Program-made: the position numbers and the translations under genes
Assembly (NCBI GenBank): GCA_014359855.1
Contig: JACIYQ010000311.1
Location: forward strand, 1 to 29,071
Direction: 5' to 3'
Length of the DNA stretch: 29,071 bases
Source of the DNA: Parvibaculum sp.
GTDB taxonomy: Bacteria > Pseudomonadota > Alphaproteobacteria > Parvibaculales > Parvibaculaceae
Part shown: positions 16,228 through 22,770 of the stretch, piece after piece
How positions within the stretch are numbered: the first letter of the stretch is position 1
Layout of the letters: each line of letters opens with the position of its first letter
The notes under the pieces: model-generated
What the model was told of the DNA's origin: nothing
The model's input: the letters and a program-made list of their open reading frames with translations, nothing else
The model's database searches: none

Positions 16228-16246
16228 TTGAGAAACGGCTTCTCAA
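16228..16246. promoter_or_regulatory. Inverted repeat / candidate promoter of tRNA-Ser
   Basis: TTGAGAA, five bases, TTCTCAA is a perfect hairpin 18 bases before the tRNA. TTGAGA at 16228-16233 could also be the -35 box, with ATAACC (16250-16255) as a weak -10 at 16-base spacing. No T-run follows, so a terminator for the thioesterase gene is less likely. Confidence 0.35.
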
Positions 16247-16263
16247 AGGATAACCAAGGAACT

Positions 16264-16353
16264 GGATGGGTGGCCGAGTGGTTTAAGGCACCGGTCTTGA
16301 AAACCGGCGTGGGTTAACGCCCACCGTGGGTTCGAATCCCACCCCATCCGCCA
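16264..16353 (+). tRNA. tRNA-Ser (anticodon UGA), CCA encoded
   Basis: The 90-base sequence folds as a class II tRNA. The acceptor strands GGATGGG and CCCATCC pair perfectly and are followed by the discriminator G and an encoded CCA. The D-loop contains GTGGTTTAAGGC. The anticodon stem ACCGG/CCGGC has loop CTTGAAA with anticodon TGA. A long variable arm (GTGGGTTAACGCCCAC) is typical of tRNA-Ser, and the T-arm is GTGGG-TTCGAAT-CCCAC. Its last 14 bases recur at 25235-25248, so the gene is the attachment site of the integrated element to the right. Confidence 0.97.
16340..16353 (+). repeat. attL core (14-bp direct repeat)
   Basis: CACCCCATCCGCCA, the 3' end of tRNA-Ser including CCA, is repeated exactly at 25235-25248. 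Confidence 0.85.
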
Positions 16354-16397
16354 TAAAATCAATAAAATCAATGACTTATATCGTTGTTTTTGGGTCT

Positions 16398-16425
16398 ACC
16401 CACGATCTAACCCACAAACGCAAGC
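16398..16425 (+). repeat. Left candidate integrase arm-binding repeat
   Basis: This 28-bp segment has two ACCCAC boxes 12 bp apart (16398-16403 and 16410-16415) followed by AAACGCAAGC. It matches 23 of 28 bases with 25094-25121 in the same orientation. It lies 44 bases inside the left core site. Paired short boxes near both ends are what DUF4102-type integrases bind with their N-terminal domain. Confidence 0.6.
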
Positions 16426-16823
16426 GGCAGGGGGATGCCCGATTCTTCCGGCCTGACGGGGCGCACGCCATAGCGTCATTTTCCGCAGAAAGCCGCAAAT
16501 TTCCAATAGCGGATCGGGGCGGCCGTCGATCCGTCAACGCAATGCAGCCGACGAGGATGCAACGCGAGGTTGCGTCCCCGAATTGCATTCCCGCGAAAGT
16601 TCAAATCGCGATTCTGCACGCGAGGGACCGATACGGTCTGAGGCGTAACGGTCACAGGGATTGATCTCCCCCTACCCCTCAACCTCAAGCGTGCGTGAAC
16701 GGCGCGATGCCGGGCCATAGCGAGGCGCTGGCGCGCTTCTGTCGTCCCCGCTGGTCCTCTCCTGCGCAGGACCGGAACGCGCACGGGCGCGCTGTGGGGC
16801 CAGGTGAACGAGCTTTTTGCGTT
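16426..16823. other. About 400 bases without a supported gene
   Basis: Left-end interior of the element between the arm-site repeat and hicB. Open frames here have no family resemblance, ribosome site or fitting codon use. I see nothing further that I can name. Confidence 0.5.
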
Positions 16824-17216
16824 TCAGGCGGCGTGCATTTTATCCAGCGCCGCTTTGATGAGAAATCCTGACCGCGTGAAGCCGTTGGCCTCGGCATAGG
16901 CATCGATCCGGTTCAGGACGTCTTCCGCCGCCGTGATGTTTACACGGACGGCCTTGGCCGTCTTCGGCGCGTCGATCAGAACGGCGACGCCATCGGCGAA
17001 GTCTGGAAGGGCCATGACGTCTTCAAGAGAGGACGGCTCCGGGATCGCCTGTCCGTCTTCCTCCATGCCTCGAATATGCAGGCCAAGAGCCTCCGCCGCC
17101 CCGGCGCGGGCTTCGTCTACGGTGGAGCCGGCAGAGACCGCCCCCGGAAAATCGGGAAACGAGGCGCCGTAATCGCTCTCGGCATCCTTATGGATGATCG
17201 CGATATAGCTCGCCAT
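16824..17216 (-). CDS. hicB: HicB-family antitoxin
   Basis: This protein of about 130 aa has two parts. The N-terminal HicB-like domain (MASYIAIIHKDAESDYGASF, PDFPGAVSAGSTVDEA) is a partly degenerate RNase H-like fold. The C-terminal ribbon-helix-helix segment (RVNITAAEDVLNRIDAYAEA and FTRSGFLIKAALDKM) binds DNA. It neutralises HicA and represses the operon. The start at 17216 has GAGGTGA nine bases upstream. The ATG at 17222 is only three bases from that site and would add MK. The hicA stop lies immediately upstream, so the two are translated together. Confidence 0.9.
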   Translation of the reverse strand: MASYIAIIHKDAESDYGASFPDFPGAVSAGSTVDEARAGAAEALGLHIRGMEEDGQAIPEPSSLEDVMALPDFADGVAVLIDAPKTAKAVRVNITAAEDVLNRIDAYAEANGFTRSGFLIKAALDKMHAA

Positions 17217-17222
17217 TTTCAT

Positions 17223-17411
17223 TCACCTCAGTTTCAATCCGCTTTGCTTTTCAATCGAGCGCAGCGTTCCAATAGGTAAGTCTTTCTTGGGGTGCGGGAC
17301 CGTCACGCGGCCCGGCTTCGTGGAGTGCTTGAACTGCTTGTGGCTTCCGGCCTGGGCAACTTCGACCCACCCATCGGCCTCAAGAGCTTTTATAGCGTCC
17401 CCACTTTTCAT
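17223..17411 (-). CDS. hicA: HicA-family mRNA interferase toxin
   Basis: This 62-aa protein has the compact dsRBD-like HicA fold (PF07927): MKSGDAIKALEADGWVEVAQ, then GSHKQFKHS with the catalytic His in the G-S-H motif, and VTVPHPKKDLPIGTLRSIEK. HicA cleaves mRNA and blocks translation until bound by HicB. Toxin-first order is normal for HicAB. The frame is open 20 codons further upstream, but family alignments begin at the ATG at 17411. No ribosome site precedes that ATG, and a promoter (17419-17446) lies so close that the transcript may be leaderless. Confidence 0.9.
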   Translation of the reverse strand: MKSGDAIKALEADGWVEVAQAGSHKQFKHSTKPGRVTVPHPKKDLPIGTLRSIEKQSGLKLR

Positions 17412-17418
17412 GTGTATG

Positions 17419-17446
17419 AATGTATACTTTTGAGTACGCTCGTCAA
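17419..17446 (-). promoter_or_regulatory. Promoter/operator of hicAB
   Basis: Reading the minus strand, TTGACG (17446-17441), 16 bases and TACATT (17424-17419) form a good sigma70 promoter. The -10 end lies 7 bases before the hicA ATG. The palindrome GTATAC at 17422-17427 and a TGTAT direct repeat overlap the -10 and could be the HicB operator. Confidence 0.6.
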
Positions 17447-17769
17447 GGAATAAATGCGCCCAAATACACACTTTGAGGAGGGGGGAGGGTAATCCCTAGG
17501 GCATTTGGGGGCTGAACCGTCTCGGGCCTTTGCTTTTAGCGCCGCGAATTAGCGACCGGGGGTCAACCGATGTCGCATTGCGCAGAATTTTGGGTAGGGG
17601 ATGTCGCGGAAATCGACGTCACCGGCGCGCGTTCCGGTGCGGATCAGTGCAGTTTTGGGGCCGCCTCATGCCTGCCCGGCGGCGATCCGTCGAAATGGAA
17701 AACGGCAGCGCGAGTCCTTCCGCGCCGCCGCTCCACCTCACCCGCGCGTTCGAGCGCGCCGGGCTTCGA
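17447..17769. other. About 320 bases without a supported gene
   Basis: The region lies between the hicAB promoter and the end of the 119-aa gene. Open frames on both strands look like shadows and none has a ribosome site. I see no repeat or terminator worth naming. Confidence 0.45.
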
Positions 17770-18129
17770 TCATGCCACCAAGGCGGGCCGGGCTGCCATG
17801 CGGTTGAGAACGGCAAGAGCGTTCGCCAGCAGGCGCACGGAAAGCGTGCCCAGACCATAAGGCGCGTCGGACGCCCCGTGCCTTTCGATGACGGCTTCCG
17901 TTCGCACGAAATCGACCAGCGAGATGGCGTCGGCGATGCTGGCGGCCTTGATCTTCGCCATGCGCCATCTTGCATGAATGAGCGCGCGTTGCGCCGCCTG
18001 CTCGGCCTCCACGGCGGCCCACACACCGTCATAGAGCAGACCCATGTCCTTGATGGTGAGGGCTTCAAGATCGGCTCTGGCGATCGCGAATAGGCGCTCG
18101 GTCGGTTCCTTCGGTTTGTTCCTGGTCAT
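17770..18129 (-). CDS. Hypothetical protein, helical (119 aa)
   Basis: Start at ATG 18129 behind GAGGGAAT. It is a mostly helical, soluble protein: RLFAIARADLEALTIKDMGL, then WAAVEAEQAAQRALIHARWR, IADAISLVDFVRTEAVIERH and LLANALAVLNRMAARPALVA. No family is recognised. The frame continues upstream in a small preceding frame, whose stop is 10 bases before this ATG, so the two are probably cotranscribed. It lies between hicAB and the operon terminator. Confidence 0.65.
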   Translation of the reverse strand: MTRNKPKEPTERLFAIARADLEALTIKDMGLLYDGVWAAVEAEQAAQRALIHARWRMAKIKAASIADAISLVDFVRTEAVIERHGASDAPYGLGTLSVRLLANALAVLNRMAARPALVA

Positions 18130-18139
18130 GTTGATTCCC

Positions 18140-18307
18140 TCAGTCCGGCGATGAAAAGCCGACGATGCGATGAACCGCAGCAATCTGATCGCGGAAAAAC
18201 GTCCGCGTTTCCGGCGGATTGAGCGTCGCCAGTTCGATGCTTTCGGCGTCTTCGCGGACAAGTCGCCGGGCGATCGTGCCGCCTGCGTCGTCGGAAAGTC
18301 TAACCAA
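18140..18307 (-). CDS. Small hypothetical protein (55 aa), TTG start
   Basis: The frame runs from TTG 18307 to TGA 18140-18142: VRLSDDAGGTIARRLVREDA, then ESIELATLNPPETRTFFRDQ and IAAVHRIVGFSSPD. Codon use is strongly G/C at third positions and the peptide is amphipathic and charged, unlike the shadow frames. The stop is 10 bases before the ATG of the 119-aa gene. The start is the weak point: there is no ATG or GTG after the upstream stop and no clear ribosome site. Function unknown. Confidence 0.5.
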   Translation of the reverse strand: MVRLSDDAGGTIARRLVREDAESIELATLNPPETRTFFRDQIAAVHRIVGFSSPD

Positions 18308-18333
18308 GGCGAAGCGGCCGGGGGCGCATTTCG

Positions 18334-18576
18334 ATGATAGAACCGAGGAAATTCACACCAGGCGAGGTTGTGGCGCTGGTTATCGTGGCCGCGTGCTGGA
18401 TCGTCACCATCGGTGCCGCCTGTGTCGCGGCGTTCGGCCTATATGTCGGGCTGAAGGAAGCCACCGGGGCGCCCCGGCAAGCGGCGGCAGCGGCGGTCTC
18501 GGCGGCAATGGTCGTGATCCCTTACGTCTTCACGCGCGCCGTCCAACCGCTCTGCGTCACTATGTGGCGCCGTTGA
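18334..18576 (+). CDS. Small two-TM membrane protein
   Basis: This 80-aa protein is the only plus-strand gene in the element. Residues 13-36 (VALVIVAACWIVTIGAACVA) and 49-68 (AAAAVSAAMVVIPYVFTRAV) are two hydrophobic helices joined by a short polar loop. Size and topology recall holin-like or immunity-type small membrane proteins, but no family is recognised. It starts at ATG 18334 with only a weak G-rich site upstream. It is divergent from the 55-aa gene on the other strand and reads toward the hairpins at 18575-18653. Confidence 0.6.
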   Translation: MIEPRKFTPGEVVALVIVAACWIVTIGAACVAAFGLYVGLKEATGAPRQAAAAAVSAAMVVIPYVFTRAVQPLCVTMWRR

Positions 18577-18600
18577 AACCTCGTGACGCCGCGAGGTTTC
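18575..18600 (+). terminator. Hairpin after the two-TM gene
   Basis: GAAACCTCG, eight bases, CGAGGTTTC: a perfect 9-bp stem overlapping the stop codon of the plus-strand gene. There is no T-run, so termination would be imperfect. Confidence 0.45.
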
Positions 18601-18619
18601 AGGATCACGCCGGCGTGAA

Positions 18620-18653
18620 AAGCCCCGCCTCCGATATTCGCGGGGCGGGGCTT
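18620..18653 (-). terminator. Terminator of the minus-strand protease operon
   Basis: AAGCCCCGCC and GGCGGGGCTT form a 10-bp GC-rich stem with a 14-base loop. On the minus strand it is followed by TTTTCACG. It lies just after the stop of the S24-like gene (18676) and fits a rho-independent terminator for the long operon. Confidence 0.7.
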
Positions 18654-18675
18654 CTCTGCGTCGAAATGCGGGGGC

Positions 18676-19644
18676 CTAGGCTGCCTTCCGTGCCGCCCGC
18701 CTCTTTGCCGCGCCGATCAACGTGGCCCGCCTTGCGCGCTCACTCCGTTCGGCGGCGTTTTCTTTCCGCTCCCGTTCAAGCGCGGCGGCATAGTCCGCTT
18801 CTCTCTCACGGTAGAGGTCGCGAAGGGCGATGATGGTGGAAGCCGTCGCCCCGGCCGTGAGCAGGTCGCCAATGGTGTTCCAGAAGCCAATAACGACCCC
18901 ACGTTCCCCATTCGCGCGGTGAGGGGCAATCTGCGCCTTGCTTGACTGCGATTCGGCAACCGGGCCGAGCAGGGTGCCGACAAAAGCTCCGCTAGAGCCG
19001 AGTGCATACTGCCCCACGGCAAGCCCGAGCTCGTGCCCGTATCTGCAACCTTCGGCGTACCCGGCCGGGGCGTCGATCGACCAATAGTCGAACCCGCGCC
19101 CGCGCCCGATCGGCTTCACCATTGGGAGGTCTGCGGCCCTGTTGATGGCCGGAACGGGCGTCACTCCCCCGCCGCGCGCCACGTGGATGACCTTGTGCAT
19201 GGTTTCGATCCGGCCACCCGGCACCTTGAAGCAAGCCCGCGGGTTGTCCTCGAGGCGAGCCGCACCATCGGCAAAGCCCATGAGGCGCTTGCATACAGGC
19301 ATTTCCGCACCCTTGAGCCACGCAACCACAAGGTCGCCCGGCTGAGGAGTTTCGTTCGGCGCGGCGACGACATGATCGCCGCTGGCGATGTTCGGCGCGA
19401 GGCAGTCGCCGTCAACGCGCAGGGCGTCGGCGTCGGCGGGCCAGTCGCCGCTGAGGGGGAGGAAGCTTTCGGCGGCAGTGGCGAGGGTGGCCGCGTAGGA
19501 GCCGGGGGCAGGAACGGGGCGGGCGCTGCCGGTGGGGAGGTCCGCCTTGTCGGCGGGCGGCGCTTCACCGCCCGCCGCCGGAGCCCCGCCCGGACGGCCA
19601 CGGCCGCGCGAGGAATCTTCGTTTTTCGGTTCGCCCGAAGTCAT
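18676..19644 (-). CDS. LexA/S24 peptidase-like protein with Cys at the nucleophile and a C-terminal hydrophobic segment
   Basis: In this 322-aa protein, residues 1-50 are a disordered Gly/Ala/Pro-rich region. Residues about 74-135 look like the S24 (LexA/CI/UmuD) peptidase fold: LRVDGDCLAPNIASGDHVVA, PQPGDLVVAWLKG, PVCKRLMGF. The family motif GDSM-x-P becomes GDCLAP, so the usual serine is Cys81. The general-base Lys is kept (Lys119). There is no N-terminal HTH. Residues about 195-270 contain two hydrophobic stretches (GLAVGQYALGSSGAFVGTLL; GVVIGFWNTIGDLLTAGATA), and the tail is a charged coiled coil. It is the last gene of the operon, and its start overlaps the stop of the 84-aa gene. A membrane-linked peptidase or sensor is an inference. 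Confidence 0.7.
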   Translation of the reverse strand: MTSGEPKNEDSSRGRGRPGGAPAAGGEAPPADKADLPTGSARPVPAPGSYAATLATAAESFLPLSGDWPADADALRVDGDCLAPNIASGDHVVAAPNETPQPGDLVVAWLKGAEMPVCKRLMGFADGAARLEDNPRACFKVPGGRIETMHKVIHVARGGGVTPVPAINRAADLPMVKPIGRGRGFDYWSIDAPAGYAEGCRYGHELGLAVGQYALGSSGAFVGTLLGPVAESQSSKAQIAPHRANGERGVVIGFWNTIGDLLTAGATASTIIALRDLYREREADYAAALERERKENAAERSERARRATLIGAAKRRAARKAA

Positions 19645-19895
19645 TGGACCGGCCCCTTTTCAACTCGTAAAAAGCAGATGCCCGCATTTCCGCGCGCCGG
19701 GCTTGCGATGAATTCCGCTCCCGGTTCCAGACGGTCAGTCGCGAGCGCGTTGTTTTCCGCAAGCGTACGGATCATTTCCGCGTCGGCGGCGGGATCTTCA
19801 AACTGATGCGTCGTTCCGTCGGCGAGCTGCATTCGGATGCGGCCGGCCGTCGTGATGGTGAAGCCCAGGAGATTGCGGCGAGATGCATCACCCAT
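19641..19895 (-). CDS. Small hypothetical protein (84 aa)
   Basis: Start at ATG 19895, which overlaps the last codons of the ClpP-like gene (stop at 19888). Its own stop overlaps the next start (ATGA at 19641-19644). The protein begins MGDASRRNLLGFTITTAGRI and continues with a beta-rich, charged part (MQLADGTTHQFEDPAADAEM, then LEPGAEFIASPARG). There is no signal peptide or TM helix and no recognised family. The tight overlaps on both sides imply a role with the two peptidase-like proteins. Confidence 0.7.
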   Translation of the reverse strand: MGDASRRNLLGFTITTAGRIRMQLADGTTHQFEDPAADAEMIRTLAENNALATDRLEPGAEFIASPARGNAGICFLRVEKGPVQ

Positions 19896-20859
19896 GGGCG
19901 AGCCCCGCGAGGTCGGCGGCGGCGTCGAAAATCTGCGACGGCAAGTCGAAGCAGGAGAAGGATTCGCGGCGCTGCATCGCTTTCGCCATGTTCGCGACAA
20001 GCGCTTTGTTCATTGGAATCAAGGCTACTTCGCCGGTGACCGTTTCGATCTCGTAAAAATCGGGGATGCCGACGTCGGATTCTGCAACCGCAACGGCACG
20101 CGGCGCGGCGCGTTCGGCTCGTCTCTCACCGTTCCACGTTCCGGTAAAAAATCCGGCTTCGATTCCGAATGCCGAGTCGAGCGGCGCGTCGGCGGCGAGT
20201 AAATTTTTGTAGACTGTCGGCGGGATGCGGCGGGCTTCGGCGAACAGAATTTCGATCTTATCGGCGGCTTCGCACGCGGCGCGATCATCCGGCGTGAGTT
20301 CTTCCGGTGGCTTCCGGTTGCCGTCCGGCCTCTGGATGTAGGTCGCGTGCGGCTGAAAGGTCGCGAACGCATCGGCGAGGCGTTCGGGGCAGGCGAGCGC
20401 GACGAGGCAAGCGGCGGAGGCGCATTCGCCGACGATGATCGCAACCTTCCGGGCGGCGGGGTGTGCGGCGATGGCGAGCGCGACGGCTTCCGAGTGCTCG
20501 CAGAGTCCGCCGCGACTGTCGATGCGGATTTCGATTTCAGCGGCGGCGGGATTTGCGACGATTGCGCCCACAAATTCGATTTCGGTTTCCGCGTTGATGC
20601 TTCCGAACATTTCGAGTTCGACCTTGTGCACCCCCGGCGCGGCGTGAGCGGCGGCTAGGACAAGGGCGCGGCGCATAGCTTCCGCGCGCACAAGAAATTC
20701 GGATACCAGCGTGTCGGCCGTCGTCGTCGCACGCTTCCGCCGCTTTTCCACGGCGGCGGCAAGGCGCTGGCGGTCCTCGCGATCTTCGGCGCGGCGATGG
20801 CGGGCCGCGCGATATGCGGAGTCCGCCGCCCATCGATCCTCAAGGTTCATGTCCGCCAT
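19888..20859 (-). CDS. ClpP-like (S14 / head-maturation-type) serine protease
   Basis: This 323-aa protein has a charged helical N-terminus (about 1-75) and then a ClpP/crotonase-type fold: EIEFVGAIVANPAAAEIEIR, IDSRGGLCEHSEAVALAI (the IDS-x-GG handle region) and VGECASAACLVALA with the likely nucleophile Ser148. QPHATYIQ gives His171, and an Asp (about 225) in AADAPLDSAFGIEAGFF completes a plausible triad. Such proteins occur in phages as ClpP-related head maturation proteases, but no capsid or portal gene is present here. A Clp-ATPase-independent role on an element-encoded or host protein is inference. The start at 20859 has GGAAGGATTT upstream. Confidence 0.78.
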   Translation of the reverse strand: MADMNLEDRWAADSAYRAARHRRAEDREDRQRLAAAVEKRRKRATTTADTLVSEFLVRAEAMRRALVLAAAHAAPGVHKVELEMFGSINAETEIEFVGAIVANPAAAEIEIRIDSRGGLCEHSEAVALAIAAHPAARKVAIIVGECASAACLVALACPERLADAFATFQPHATYIQRPDGNRKPPEELTPDDRAACEAADKIEILFAEARRIPPTVYKNLLAADAPLDSAFGIEAGFFTGTWNGERRAERAAPRAVAVAESDVGIPDFYEIETVTGEVALIPMNKALVANMAKAMQRRESFSCFDLPSQIFDAAADLAGLAHG

Positions 20860-20861
20860 TT

Positions 20862-21416
20862 TTAAATCCTTCCGTCCACATCCAGGATGCGCTTGGCGGC
20901 GAGAAGCGCGGGCAGGGCTTCATCGCACTGTCGCACTATCCACGGCACGCCGGCGCGCGCGTGCGCGGCGTGGTGTTGGATGTTTTTCAAAATCTCGAAC
21001 GCGGCTTCCAAGTCTGCGTTGAGCCCAAGCAACACGTCGCGGACGGGCTCGGTTTCGGCGATGAGGGCGGACGTGACTTCGCGGCGCCACGGGCCGGCGG
21101 CTTCCTCGATTTCGGATCGGCACCGGTCGACTGCGGCCGTCGCGGCGTCCAGTTCTTCGTTGATCGCCTTCGACTCGGCCCATGTCGGGCGGTCGGCTTG
21201 TGCTTCGTGCCCGCCGTCGTTGGCGGCTTGATGGCGCCGATAAATCTCGCGGCACCGCGCCTCGATTTCGGCGCGCGCTTTGGTCGCAGCGGTGCGCTTC
21301 GCTTCGGCGACGACAAGAGCTTCCGGCTTCGGCGGCGGCGTCCAGGTGCGGACACGCTCTGCGAGTGCTTGAAGCGGGGTGAGGTTTACAGGTGTCGGGC
21401 GCGGAAAAACTTTCAT
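20862..21416 (-). CDS. Coiled-coil hypothetical protein (184 aa)
   Basis: This soluble, highly helical protein begins MKVFPRPTPVNLTPLQALAE. A long Ala/Glu/Arg-rich region follows (KARAEIEARCREIYRRHQAA, then ESKAINEELDAATAAVDRCR, SEIEEAAGPWRREVTSALIA) and is probably coiled coil. The C-terminal part (ALPALLAAKRILDVDGRI) is a short amphipathic helix. No family is recognised. Its stop is two bases before the start of the ClpP-like gene, so it could be a partner, substrate or scaffold for that protease, by analogy with phage maturation modules. GGAG lies about 14 bases before the ATG. Confidence 0.7.
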   Translation of the reverse strand: MKVFPRPTPVNLTPLQALAERVRTWTPPPKPEALVVAEAKRTAATKARAEIEARCREIYRRHQAANDGGHEAQADRPTWAESKAINEELDAATAAVDRCRSEIEEAAGPWRREVTSALIAETEPVRDVLLGLNADLEAAFEILKNIQHHAAHARAGVPWIVRQCDEALPALLAAKRILDVDGRI

Positions 21417-21448
21417 GCGATTTTTTTACTCCGGTTTTTCGGGAGGCA

Positions 21449-21463
21449 TGTCACGGCGTGACA
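21449..21463. repeat. Perfect palindrome TGTCACGGCGTGACA
   Basis: A 7+1+7 inverted repeat that includes the stop codon of the 80-aa gene. It has the same GTCAC half-site as the cluster at 22409-22465. Likely a protein-binding site in the middle of the operon. Confidence 0.5.
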
Positions 21464-21693
21464 ATCGCGGCCTTCACGGCTTCGTCTACGAGGTTTTCGT
21501 GGTCGAGTTCTGCATGGGTGATGCGGCGCGTTTCGAGCAACCATTGCTCGGCATCGTCGGAGTGAATTTCGAGTTCACGGACGATGACGCCGGGCGCGAT
21601 TTCGAGCTCGAGACCGCGCAACACGCGGATGCCATTGCGCTCGCGGTCGCGCTGGCGGCGTTTTCGGATCGCGGAGGAGGAAGGGCTAGGCAT
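21451..21693 (-). CDS. Small basic hypothetical protein (80 aa)
   Basis: Start at ATG 21693, inside the last codons of the winged-helix gene (stop at 21686). The N-terminus MPSPSSSAIRKRRQRDRERN is strongly basic and contains an R-x-R-x-R-x-R-type stretch like that in the 124-aa protein. The rest is acidic (ELEIAPGVIVRELEIHSDDA, then LDHENLVDEAVKAAIVTP). Short phage-island proteins often have such RxRER motifs. The function is unknown; DNA or RNA contact is possible. Confidence 0.65.
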   Translation of the reverse strand: MPSPSSSAIRKRRQRDRERNGIRVLRGLELEIAPGVIVRELEIHSDDAEQWLLETRRITHAELDHENLVDEAVKAAIVTP

Positions 21694-22399
21694 CGGCTTC
21701 GCGATCCTCCAGCCAAGCGTATAGATCGCCGCAGAGGCGGCCGGCACGCTCCGCGTTCGGATCGCCCATCGCGCCGTCAGCGTGAACCGCTTCGAGATAT
21801 TCGAGCCAGGCGGCTACCCATTCGGGGTTTCTCTCGCCTTGTTTCCATACCCTCTCGAATTGTGCGATTGCTGATCCTTCGTTTCCATTTCCTACCTTGG
21901 CAGGCATCGCGAGCCCGAAGGGTCGCGCACCTTCAGGTGAGTTTCTTTCCCCGTTTCTACGGAATATCTTCTCCGTTTCACGGAATATATTTACATCTGT
22001 AAGCCCTTGATCCGGTTGAACATCTTCAAAATCTTGGCAAACTATATCGGGCTTTTGTTTGCGAGGCGGCAAACTCTCACCCTTCACAAATGAGCTGTCG
22101 TCGTCGGTGTAGATCACGCGATAGACACGCTGGCGACGGTTGAGCGGATGCGCCGTCTTCTCGACATAGCCGAGCGTTCCGAGCTTCGTAATGCAGGCGG
22201 ACAGGCGCGAATAATCGCAGCCGATTTCCGTCGCCAGCGTCCTGTTTCCGGCCGTGCAGCCTTGCCCTTTTTTCAGCTTCCCGCTCATGCGATCATGCAG
22301 GGCGATGCACGCTAGGACGCGAAGATCGAGACCGGAAAGGCGGTCGTCGGCAATGGCGCGAGGCGGAAGCGGCGCGAAGTAAAGCTTCACTTCCGTCAT
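21686..22399 (-). CDS. Winged-helix DNA-binding protein, replication-initiator-like
   Basis: This 237-aa protein has a clear winged helix in its first half: RLSGLDLRVLACIALHDRMS, GCTAGNRTLATEIGCDYSRL, SACITKLGTLGYVEKTAHPL. This resembles the DNA-binding domain of phage or plasmid replication initiators and of MarR-type regulators. The second half is acidic and variable (PEWVAAWLEYLEAVHADG, RLCGDLYAWLEDREADA). It follows directly on a gene that contains a cluster of GTCAC repeats, which is the arrangement of a rep gene beside iterons. The start overlaps the preceding stop (ATGA at 22396-22399). Replication role is inference. Confidence 0.72.
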   Translation of the reverse strand: MTEVKLYFAPLPPRAIADDRLSGLDLRVLACIALHDRMSGKLKKGQGCTAGNRTLATEIGCDYSRLSACITKLGTLGYVEKTAHPLNRRQRVYRVIYTDDDSSFVKGESLPPRKQKPDIVCQDFEDVQPDQGLTDVNIFRETEKIFRRNGERNSPEGARPFGLAMPAKVGNGNEGSAIAQFERVWKQGERNPEWVAAWLEYLEAVHADGAMGDPNAERAGRLCGDLYAWLEDREADA

Positions 22400-22770
22400 G
22401 CGCCACCCGTCACGCTGTCACGCTGCGTGACCGTCACCCCGTCACGCGTTACGTCACCGTCACGCTTCCGCTCCCGGTATCTGCGTTGCCGTTCGGCCGC
22501 CGCCGTCCGGGAATGGTTGGAAACAACCGGCGCAGGGAGCGCGAGCTGCCCCCCATCGCCAGCTTCCGCTAGGATCGCGCGTGCCAGGGCGCCGGCATTC
22601 TCCGGGAGCACAAGCAGCACGCTGTCCGCGTCGTCGTCGTATGGATCGCGCTGGCGGATCACAATGCAGCCTCGCGCGTTCCGATAGATCGCGGTTGCGG
22701 GTTGCGCGCTGAGCACGATGGAGTCGGCATCTTCGCCGTCCCAATCGAAATCGGCTGAGGGCACCATCAT
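22396..22770 (-). CDS. Hypothetical protein with basic RQRRYRER motif (124 aa)
   Basis: The start at ATG 22770 overlaps the stop of the 58-aa gene (ATGA), which argues against the GTG 15 bases further upstream. Residues up to about 75 are an acidic alpha/beta domain (VPSADFDWDGEDADSIVLSA, AIYRNARGCIVIRQRDPYDD, SVLLVLPENAGALARAILAE). A basic region, TAAAERQRRYRERKRDGDVT, follows. The C-terminal TRDGVTVTQRDSVT part is encoded by the GTCAC repeat cluster. No family is recognised beyond the phage-type RxRRYRER motif shared with the 80-aa protein. Confidence 0.65.
   Translation of the reverse strand: MMVPSADFDWDGEDADSIVLSAQPATAIYRNARGCIVIRQRDPYDDDADSVLLVLPENAGALARAILAEAGDGGQLALPAPVVSNHSRTAAAERQRRYRERKRDGDVTRDGVTVTQRDSVTGGA
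22409..22465. repeat. Cluster of seven GTCAC half-sites (iteron-like)
   Basis: GTCAC(GC) occurs at 22409, 22417, 22433, 22441, 22453 and 22459, and once inverted (GTGAC at 22427), within 57 bases. Spacing is about 8-12 bases. It lies in the 3' end of the 124-aa gene, ten bases before the winged-helix gene start. Possible iterons or operator for that protein. Confidence 0.5.

Noticed and set aside
16476..16784. Minus-strand frames of up to 102 codons between the tRNA and hicB
   Set aside because: Arg-rich low-information peptides, no ribosome site, and overlapping frames of equal quality; not supported as genes.
22409..22465. CRISPR array
   Set aside because: The repeats are 5-7 bp with 8-12 bp period, far too short and irregular for CRISPR, and there is no cas gene in the window.
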